DNA of 9,795 nt, taken from NCBI GenBank assembly GCA_027081695.1, contig JALWJI010000193.1, forward strand, positions 1-9,795, given 5' to 3'. This document shows positions 5,681-9,795 of the stretch, piece by piece; the first letter of the stretch is position 1, and each line of letters starts with the position of its first letter. Source of the DNA: Acidilobaceae archaeon (GTDB lineage: Archaea > Thermoproteota > Thermoprotei_A > Sulfolobales > Acidilobaceae). Under the pieces are notes generated by a model. That model worked only from the letters and a program-made list of their open reading frames with translations, had not been told where the DNA came from and made no database searches. The translations under genes were made by a program, and so were the position numbers.

Positions 5681-6559
5681 TTAGAATTCTCCGTATAGTA
5701 TTCTTAGCTCTTCGAACGACAGAGGTTCTCCTCTCTCCATCTTCTTCTTTATTTCTTCTCTCCTCTTCTCGAGTTCTTCGAGCCGTATACCCTTCTGCTT
5801 GGCCAGCTTTATCTCCTTCAGCTTCACCATGGTGTCCTTGTATTCTTGGTAGAGCGTGTCCAGCTGTTTGGATAATTCGTCAATCAGCTCGCTACGCTCA
5901 TTTATTTGCTCTGTTAATTCCTCGAGTTTCTTTGACAACTCATCATACTGTGGTGATAGCTCTTGTATCTCTTTCTTTATCTCGCCTATCTGGGTTCTTA
6001 TCTCATTCATGTTGTCAATTATTTCTTTGAGTCTTAGTCTCAGAGCCTTTACCTCTGCCTCTAGCTCCATGAGTGACAGTACTTGTTCTCTAGCTTTTCT
6101 AACCTTTTCGATTAGCTCCTCTAAACGAGATATTCTTTCAATAAGTCTACGTTCCTCGTCTGGTGGGAGAACCCGTGTCATCTGATACCATTCTAGCTCT
6201 TCTAGTTTTCTCCGCAGTTTCTTCAAGCTAATCTTTGCTAGGTCGCCTTCCTTTCTTGCTATTTGCCGTAGTTCTCTCAATTGTCCTGTTTTCTGTGATA
6301 GCTCTTCCCTGACCTTGTCCCTTTCTTCTCTTAATGTTGATAGTTTTTCTAGTAGTTCTCGCCTTTTCGCTCGTATTTCTCTTAGTCTGGCTGCAATCGT
6401 TCGTCGTTGTTCTATTAGTTTGCGTCTTTGATCTCTAAGCTTTCTTACTTCGTCTATAAGTTGTCTTCTCTGTGTCTTTACTTCCATTATTTTTCCTCTA
6501 AGTTCATCCGCTTTCTGTAGTAGTTGTTTCTCTGTTTGCTCCATGCTTGCATCTTGCAA
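5681..6559 (-). CDS. Long coiled-coil protein (COG1340 type)
   Basis: Almost the whole protein is charged alpha-helical coiled coil, with heptads of Leu/Ile and Arg, Glu and Lys. A short break with WYQMTRVLPPDEERRLIERI lies near the middle, so two long helices may fold back as a hairpin. It ends with a compact GEPLSFEELRILYGEF. This matches the archaeal COG1340 family of uncharacterised coiled-coil proteins, sometimes annotated as phosphoserine phosphatase without any phosphatase motif. The ORF opens at GTG 6571, but that codon is part of the ribosome-binding site GGTGAT, so TTG 6559 (9 bases after GGTG) is the likelier start, giving 292 residues. ATG 6544 is another option. Near the N-terminus Arg-Arg pairs recur at 7- or 14-residue steps. 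Function is unknown; RNA or ribosome binding would be a guess from the basic face. Confidence 0.83.
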   Translation of the reverse strand: MQDASMEQTEKQLLQKADELRGKIMEVKTQRRQLIDEVRKLRDQRRKLIEQRRTIAARLREIRAKRRELLEKLSTLREERDKVREELSQKTGQLRELRQIARKEGDLAKISLKKLRRKLEELEWYQMTRVLPPDEERRLIERISRLEELIEKVRKAREQVLSLMELEAEVKALRLRLKEIIDNMNEIRTQIGEIKKEIQELSPQYDELSKKLEELTEQINERSELIDELSKQLDTLYQEYKDTMVKLKEIKLAKQKGIRLEELEKRREEIKKKMERGEPLSFEELRILYGEF

Positions 6560-6567
6560 CCCATTTA

Positions 6568-6660
6568 TCACCTATGTACGGGGTTGTTCTCCTCTTTCGG
6601 TTCTCTGCAGAGTAACTGCTTTACGCGCTTCATTCCAACTAATGGTCTGCGCCCCGGCAC
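6568..6660 (-). CDS. Possible 30-residue ORF in the leader of the coiled-coil gene
   Basis: GTG 6660 opens a 30-codon frame (MPGRRPLVGMKRVKQLLCRE..., numbering the GTG as Met) that stops at TGA 6570-6568, inside the GGTGAT site of the next gene, so the two would be translationally coupled. A good TATA box (6680-6687) predicts transcription starting within about 3 bases of this GTG, as for leaderless mRNAs. The peptide is strongly basic and lacks hydrophobic segments. A 31-codon open frame is not rare by chance, so it could simply be an untranslated leader or small RNA. It contains a perfect 10-bp palindrome, CTCTGCAGAG (6603-6612). I do not recognise the peptide. Confidence 0.35.
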   Translation of the reverse strand: MPGRRPLVGMKRVKQLLCREPKEENNPVHR

Positions 6661-6679
6661 TGTATCGTATTATCTGGGG

Positions 6680-6687
6680 TTATTTAA
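6680..6687 (-). promoter_or_regulatory. TATA box for the leader ORF / coiled-coil transcript
   Basis: The minus strand reads GCTTAAATAACCCC, with the element TTAAATAA centred near 6683 and only 17 bases after the GPN GTPase stop. It predicts a start near 6657 and so a leader of about 98 bases before the coiled-coil gene. Confidence 0.5.
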
Positions 6688-6703
6688 GCAGATTCCCTTG
6701 GAT

Positions 6704-7480
6704 TCAGCGATACACGGCATAGTCTTCGCCACCAGATAAGACTTGTTGAATCCTCCCATAGAGCTTGTCGATACTTTCTATATCGTAGGCGGAGACTGGT
6801 AGTAGATCTCCGATGAAGCCTGCATCATAGAGTACCCTCACAATACCCTGTGCCATATACTTAGTGTTCTCAGGAGTCTCAGTATTCTTTTCTATGAGTG
6901 ATTCAAGGAATCCTTCCTCAGATAAGCGTTCCAAAACTTCACTTACAATCTCGGGTAAGAGTATATCGGATTTACTTACTACATTTATCTGGGGATACAT
7001 GAATCTAAAAACAACGCTTGAAGCTAGCGATAATGCTGAAACTATCGATAGCGGGTCCTCGAAGAACAATGCGTCAATTAGAAAAACTGTTGTAGCTGGA
7101 TTATCCTCTATGATAGCCTTAATCAGCATTGGGCCACCTATTCTATAAGCAAACACTTCCATTTGGCCTGGTGTGTCGATGATAACGTAGTCTGCCTTAA
7201 ATGAGTAGATCTCTTCTCGTATCTCGGTTACGTGGAGGACAAGTGAATCTACTGAAGCTATGAGCGAGGCATTAGGGCCTAGGCCGGTAGAGAGAATCTC
7301 ATCATAGGATACGTAATTTCTCGCATCAACATTGGGCTCATAGGGAGTCTTCTTTACTGCTGGATCCAAGTTAACTATAATGGCAGATGCGCCAAATGAC
7401 TCTATACGCTCTTTTAATAACGAGGCCAGGACTGATTTTCCAGCACCCGCTGTTCCTAATAATACTATGAACTTCTCCAT
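6704..7480 (-). CDS. GPN-loop GTPase (archaeal XAB1/Npa3-like)
   Basis: GPN-loop GTPases are homodimeric in archaea. Their eukaryotic relatives assist assembly and nuclear import of RNA polymerase; the archaeal role is unsettled. The 258 residues from ATG 7480 show the Walker A GTAGAGKS (9-16), NLDPA (37-41), the defining GLGPN loop (66-70), DTPGQMEVF (102-110) and the base-recognition region NVVSKSD (166-172). ATG 7480 has GGTG 7 bases upstream. The longer ORF starts at GTG 7501, but the TATA box centred near 7507 predicts transcription from about 7481, so the mRNA is nearly leaderless at ATG 7480 and the GTG lies outside it. If the transcript starts a few bases earlier, GGTG could still be used. 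All nucleotide-binding motifs are intact. Confidence 0.93.
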   Translation of the reverse strand: MEKFIVLLGTAGAGKSVLASLLKERIESFGASAIIVNLDPAVKKTPYEPNVDARNYVSYDEILSTGLGPNASLIASVDSLVLHVTEIREEIYSFKADYVIIDTPGQMEVFAYRIGGPMLIKAIIEDNPATTVFLIDALFFEDPLSIVSALSLASSVVFRFMYPQINVVSKSDILLPEIVSEVLERLSEEGFLESLIEKNTETPENTKYMAQGIVRVLYDAGFIGDLLPVSAYDIESIDKLYGRIQQVLSGGEDYAVYR

Positions 7481-7503
7481 TATATCGCACCAGAAAGCCA
7501 CAT

Positions 7504-7511
7504 GTATAATT
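7504..7511 (-). promoter_or_regulatory. TATA box for the GPN-loop GTPase
   Basis: The minus strand reads AATTATAC, centred near 7507, which is 27 bases before ATG 7480. That spacing fits a leaderless transcript and supports the chosen start. Confidence 0.5.
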
Positions 7512-7534
7512 ATGAGTTCAAATAGTCTTTGTTG

Positions 7535-7630
7535 AAAAGTAATGGGTTAGGCCGGGAGTGACCCGCCCCGTGCACATATAGCCCCGATTACGCGGGGTCC
7601 GGGCTTCGCACGGGACCGGGGTTCACTCAA
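7535..7630 (-). ncRNA. Candidate structured non-coding RNA
   Basis: A GC-rich stretch folds as nested stems: GAGTGA (7556-7561) with TCACTC (7623-7628); CCC (7562-7564) with GGG; CCCGTGC (7567-7573) with GCACGGG (7608-7614); and an apical CCCCG (7582-7586) with CGGGG (7593-7597). An alternative pair is GGTCC (7596-7600) with GGACC (7613-7617). The structure is strand-symmetric. I favour the minus strand because CTTTTATTAACC (7651-7660) is a TATA box whose predicted start, near 7630, falls just before the hairpin, and TTTTC near 7534-7538 could end the RNA. It is not a tRNA (no T-loop consensus) and shows no C/D boxes. A clear ACA box with a guide pocket is absent, so H/ACA is unproven. The 3' end is a guess. 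Confidence 0.42.
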
Positions 7631-7650
7631 GTAAATAAATGAGCAGTAGG

Positions 7651-7660
7651 GTTAATAAAA
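7651..7660 (-). promoter_or_regulatory. TATA box upstream of the candidate ncRNA
   Basis: The minus strand reads TTTTATTAAC followed by CC, centred near 7656, about 26 bases upstream of the first base of the hairpin region. It resembles the tRNA promoter TTTAATAACCC at 8285-8295. Confidence 0.38.
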
Positions 7661-7684
7661 GGGTTCACAACCTCAAATCTAAAG

Positions 7685-7721
7685 GCTCAATAAGGGGCGA
7701 GAATTCCTCATCGCCCCGAGC
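7685..7721. repeat. GC-rich hairpin with bulge
   Basis: GGGGCGA (7694-7700) pairs with TCGCCCC (7711-7717) around a 10-base loop. Adjacent GCTC (7685-7688) pairs with GAGC (7718-7721), leaving a 5-base AATAA bulge on one side. On the plus strand the stem is followed by TACA, which recalls an ACA box, but there is no two-sided guide pocket. It may be a small RNA, or the 3' structure of the neighbouring minus-strand transcript from the 85-residue gene. Confidence 0.4.
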
Positions 7722-7821
7722 TACAAAGAGTTCTTCTCCGGGATACGGGCTCCGGGCTGGAACGCTCATTCATCGCCATATATTGGATTCATGTGGATAT
7801 GGAAATAATGTTTTTCGACGT

Positions 7822-8079
7822 CTATTTAACATATTCCTCCTGTACGCTTTTCATCTCCTTGAGTGTCTTCCAAAGCGTTGGAGGTATCCACAGGATCCAT
7901 GCAGGGACTTTCTTTATGAATTCATAGGCCTCTTCCCAACTTCTTAGACCAAGATGACGTGTAAGGTCCTCAAGCGTCATATCGGTTCTGACATATTTGT
8001 GTAGTATTGCTAGTATCTCCTCGTTTAGCTCTATTTCCTTTTCTCCGACTTTTATCACGAACTTTGCAGCTTCACTCAT
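7822..8079 (-). CDS. Small conserved-looking protein of unknown function (85 residues)
   Basis: I do not recognise a named family. The protein has an acidic N-terminal strand-like part (KFVIKVGEKEIELNEEILAI, 6-25), a helix-turn-helix-like middle (DMTLEDLTRHLGLRSWEEAYEFIKK, 33-57) and an aromatic, proline-rich segment (PAWILWIPPTLWK, 59-71). There is no signal peptide or membrane span. The TLEDLTRHLGL part suggests a small DNA- or protein-binding fold (inference). ATG 8079 has GGTG 7 bases upstream. A TATA box at 8115-8122 predicts a leader of about 13 bases, so expression of this gene is well supported. It lies immediately downstream of tRNA-Pro on the same strand. The fit of start, ribosome-binding site and promoter makes this more credible than the plus-strand ORF that overlaps it. 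Confidence 0.78.
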   Translation of the reverse strand: MSEAAKFVIKVGEKEIELNEEILAILHKYVRTDMTLEDLTRHLGLRSWEEAYEFIKKVPAWILWIPPTLWKTLKEMKSVQEEYVK

Positions 8080-8114
8080 ATTCTTGCACCTTGAACCATT
8101 GAGTATAGCGACTC

Positions 8115-8122
8115 TTTAAAAA
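8115..8122 (-). promoter_or_regulatory. TATA box of the 85-residue gene, overlapping the tRNA terminator
   Basis: The minus strand reads ACTTTTTAAAGAGT. TTTTTAAA centred near 8118 gives a predicted start near 8092, just before GGTG at 8087-8090. The same five-T run lies 15 bases after the tRNA 3' end and would serve as its terminator. The 14-base sequence is a near-palindrome (two mismatched positions). Confidence 0.5.
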
Positions 8123-8136
8123 GTTTGAGAGGAGGT

Positions 8137-8258
<122 letters not shown>

Positions 8259-8287
8259 TTCCACATGATCTTGTTCTTTGTATCGGG

Positions 8288-8295
8288 TTATTAAA
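8288..8295 (-). promoter_or_regulatory. TATA box of tRNA-Pro
   Basis: The minus strand reads TTTAATAA followed by CCCG, centred near 8291. The predicted start near 8265 gives a 7-base leader before the tRNA 5' end, removed by RNase P. Confidence 0.55.
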
Positions 8296-8427
8296 GGTCT
8301 TTTGTCTAGAGTAAGTTTCATTTCCCACTATCATTCCACTTCGTATATATAGGTAGATGTTACTTGTATTATTTTTCTGTTTCCCGTAATACTATTGTAT
8401 TGAGAATAGAAACTTTTAATCCTAGAT

Positions 8428-8538
8428 CATATATAAGTATACAGTATTACCATCAGTTTCCATTGGAAAAGAAATGACAAACAATCTTTATTCTGAAAAC
8501 CTCTAATAGGGTAATACCGGCTCCTGCGTTGTGGTGAT
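8428..8538 (+). promoter_or_regulatory. Promoter region and ribosome-binding site of the zinc protein
   Basis: The best TATA box is CATATATAAG (8428-8437), predicting a start near 8459 and an 84-base leader. A weaker CTAATAGG (8503-8510) would start transcription near 8532, immediately before GGTGAT (8533-8538). The leader contains a 10-codon ORF (ATG 8474) of doubtful meaning. The remaining AT-rich DNA between 8335 and 8427 shows another TATA-like run (8343-8351) but nothing else I can support. Confidence 0.4.
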
Positions 8539-8542
8539 AGTT

Positions 8543-8923
8543 TTGCCAAGCAAACAAGTAAAAAAAGGTCAAATATTCATCGTGTGTCCACACTGTGGAC
8601 ACATCTATGGAAGCTATGTTCTAGGAGACAAATATAACAAAGATAAGTTTAGCGGTGCTCCCTCGCCAATACGAGCATTTGCAAAGTTTGACATACGTGT
8701 ATCCTCGTCAAATACCACGATCTACTGCGAAAGATGCGGGCACCCGATAAGAATAACTCCTAGAAAAATCATAGTTATGAAGATGAAAACCTTTGACGAG
8801 AACTTCGTCTACGATAGAGTAGACGGCAGAATAATGAGAATCAAGCAGCCATCGCTATTAGAGAACCTAGTCGGCGAAAAGGATCTGACGAAAGACATCA
8901 CCCTTGCTACAGATATAATGTAA
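8543..8923 (+). CDS. Small zinc-binding protein with two CxxC knuckles, function unknown
   Basis: Two zinc knuckles, VCPHCGHIYGSY and YCERCGHPIRI, lie about 45 residues apart and should form one zinc ribbon. In the longest-ORF numbering the cysteines are 19, 22, 66 and 69. Between them is a KFDIRVSSSNTTIY strand pair. After them comes a basic strand segment (RITPRKIIVMKMKTF) and a charged C-terminal part. No family name comes to mind. The ORF can start at GTG 8531, but that codon abuts GGTGAT (8533-8538). TTG 8543, 6 bases after GGTG, has the same spacing as the gar1 TTG, so I prefer it (126 residues). Nucleic-acid binding is a reasonable guess for such a ribbon. The gene is isolated: tRNA-Pro lies on the opposite strand and the kinase gene converges on it. 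Confidence 0.78.
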   Translation: MPSKQVKKGQIFIVCPHCGHIYGSYVLGDKYNKDKFSGAPSPIRAFAKFDIRVSSSNTTIYCERCGHPIRITPRKIIVMKMKTFDENFVYDRVDGRIMRIKQPSLLENLVGEKDLTKDITLATDIM

Positions 8924-8930
8924 CCTAAGG

Positions 8931-8937
8931 GTTTTTC
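8931..8937 (+). terminator. T-run after the zinc protein gene
   Basis: GTTTTTC lies 8 bases after the stop codon, typical of crenarchaeal termination. Further on, GATTC (8941-8945) and GAATC, reading toward the convergent kinase gene, form a weak inverted repeat in the 61-base gap. Confidence 0.45.
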
Positions 8938-8984
8938 CTCGATTCCCATGGATCCCTGAATCCGTATAAGCCTAATTCCTATCC

Positions 8985-9758
8985 TTAATCATCCTCTGGA
9001 CCAACTACGCTCGTCAATATAATTGAGCGAATTTCATTGTATATTTCCTTGCTACATCTTTCCTTACGGTATCGAGACAGTAACTTTACAAGTCCCTCAG
9101 TGTTTTTTGTCCTAAAACCTATAAGGTTCCTAATAATCCATGAAGCAACCTTGTTCAATGAACCACATGTTCCTAGAATAGCACTATCATAGTCGAGTAT
9201 CAAGGCCTTGAAAGAGAAGTCCTTGAAGTACACGTGATAGTGAGGTCGGGTTAGCTCGCGATGAAGTATGCCAATCGAATCCAGTATCCACGATGCTTCT
9301 AATAGCTCACGTAGGTGTTTTGCTGTGAACATGCCTTTTTCAAAGTAGTGTATGAGAGGGTCGCCTTCAACATATTCCATTACTATAAAATCCTTCTCAT
9401 ACACGTATGGTCTCGGTGCTACTCCGGCGATTGATGCTTTTTCCTGTAGATGCGCTTCTTCTATAAGTGAAGGCTTCTTCGAGTCCGTTCTCCGGATCTT
9501 GAGCGCAACTATTTCGTTATCTAGTAATGCTTTAACAACTACTGATAGATGTCCTTTGCCCAGGATACGCAGTGGCTCGCCTCCATGTAGTGCCGGGAGG
9601 ATCGACCGTCCACCTGGACAAATATACTGTACACCATGCGCTTCTAGTGCTGAAAGCCTTCTCCTTACACAGTCGGGCTCGATTCTAGGATAACATATTG
9701 TTATCAGGGCCCGAGAGTCTCCAATGTATACTTTATCCATACAGGGGTCGGATCGCAT
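8985..9758 (-). CDS. Atypical archaeal Ser/Thr protein kinase (COG2112 type)
   Basis: Residues 65-195 carry a compact kinase core: Gly-rich loop ILGKGHLSVVVKAL (65-78), the VALKI lysine K87, a helix-C glutamate around E100-E101, hinge FIVMEYVEGDPL (124-135), GILHRELTRPHYHV (163-176) and LILDYDSA (187-193). The last two stand in for HRD and DFG, in the form H-x-EL-x(2)-P-x(2)-HV that I associate with COG2112. The motif reads HRE instead of HRD, so the usual catalytic Asp is absent. D189 can be the metal ligand. Residues 1-60 are an N-terminal extension with several cysteines. The start is ATG 9758, preceded by GGGGAG; ATG 9740 is less likely. Targets are unknown. It is convergent with the zinc protein gene. 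Its promoter is beyond or at the window edge. Confidence 0.85.
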   Translation of the reverse strand: MRSDPCMDKVYIGDSRALITICYPRIEPDCVRRRLSALEAHGVQYICPGGRSILPALHGGEPLRILGKGHLSVVVKALLDNEIVALKIRRTDSKKPSLIEEAHLQEKASIAGVAPRPYVYEKDFIVMEYVEGDPLIHYFEKGMFTAKHLRELLEASWILDSIGILHRELTRPHYHVYFKDFSFKALILDYDSAILGTCGSLNKVASWIIRNLIGFRTKNTEGLVKLLSRYRKERCSKEIYNEIRSIILTSVVGPEDD

Positions 9759-9795
9759 TCTTCTCCCCTAATATCGCCGCATCCCATACATGTAA

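Larger units (their letters stand above)
7481..7821. other. 341-base gene-free region with GC-rich structured elements
   Basis: No convincing protein gene lies here. From the GPN side the region holds the GPN TATA box, a GC-rich imperfect hairpin (7556-7628), an AT-rich spacer with minus-strand TATA sites, a second GC-rich hairpin (7685-7721), and a third GC-rich patch with a direct CTCCGGG repeat (7736-7757). GC-rich islands in AT-rich hyperthermophile intergenic DNA usually mark structured RNA. The box GGGTTCAC occurs twice (near 7619 and 7661). Confidence 0.6.

Noticed and set aside
5681..6559. Phosphoserine phosphatase (a common label for this family)
   Set aside because: No HAD motif DxDxT or other phosphatase residues are present; the protein is coiled coil throughout.
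6524..6739. Plus-strand 71-residue ORF
   Set aside because: It is antisense to the coiled-coil start and the leader, where minus-strand TATA and GGTG signals show the direction of expression.
7556..7628. tRNA or tRNA-like gene
   Set aside because: The size and GC content fit, but there is no acceptor, D, anticodon and T-arm arrangement, and GTTCACTC does not match the T-loop consensus GTTCRANNC.
7685..7726. H/ACA guide RNA ending in ACA
   Set aside because: The lower and upper stems stack directly on the 3' side, so there is no two-sided guide pocket, and no kink-turn is visible.
7694..7790. C/D box sRNA (two GCGATGA motifs on the minus strand)
   Set aside because: The motifs differ from RTGATGA at the second base, and no CTGA box D occurs downstream on that strand.
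7639..7947. Plus-strand 102-residue ORF
   Set aside because: It crosses the GC-rich hairpins and then runs antisense to the better-supported 85-residue gene. The product shows no domain character.

Overview
The window comes from a hyperthermophilic archaeon of the Crenarchaeota/Thermoproteota, most like Desulfurococcales. The evidence is the gene set: TFB, Gar1, SRP19, ribosomal protein S8e, a GPN-loop GTPase, DUF373 and DUF84 proteins, and a COG2112-type kinase. In addition, the tRNA gene has an archaeal bulge-helix-bulge intron, GGTG ribosome-binding sites are common, TATA boxes lie close to start codons, and the AT-rich background is broken by GC-rich structured RNA. There are no mobile elements, CRISPR arrays or signs of recent transfer. 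Most of the window is core chromosome.

Left part (1-2913), all on the minus strand. Read in transcription order this holds SRP19, then gar1 overlapping a divergent tfb, then a gene running off the window edge for a winged-helix protein resembling archaeal RPC34. The TFB has lost all four zinc-ribbon cysteines, and its start lies inside the gar1 reading frame. S8e lies upstream of SRP19.

Middle part (2940-7480). A DUF84 (inosine/xanthosine triphosphatase-type) gene diverges from a short cis-prenyltransferase-like gene on the plus strand. The latter converges with, and overlaps by 65 bases, a minus-strand DUF373 membrane protein. Next on the minus strand are an arginine-rich coiled-coil protein (COG1340 type), a possible 30-residue ORF in its leader, and a GPN-loop GTPase.

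Right part (7481-9795). A roughly 340-base gene-free stretch contains a GC-rich 73-base inverted-repeat structure, probably an uncharacterised non-coding RNA, plus a second GC-rich hairpin. Then come a small conserved-looking 85-residue protein, an intron-containing tRNA-Pro(GGG) with encoded CCA (both minus), a small two-knuckle zinc protein (plus), and an atypical protein kinase (minus).

Most genes serve information processing: transcription initiation, RNA modification, protein targeting, translation and tRNA supply. The points most worth following are the cysteine-free TFB beside an RPC34-like gene, the gar1/tfb dual-coding overlap with an inverted repeat around the gar1 start, and the structured element at 7556-7630. 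Several starts were moved from the longest ORF because a GGTG motif 6-10 bases upstream, or the TATA position, favours a later codon.
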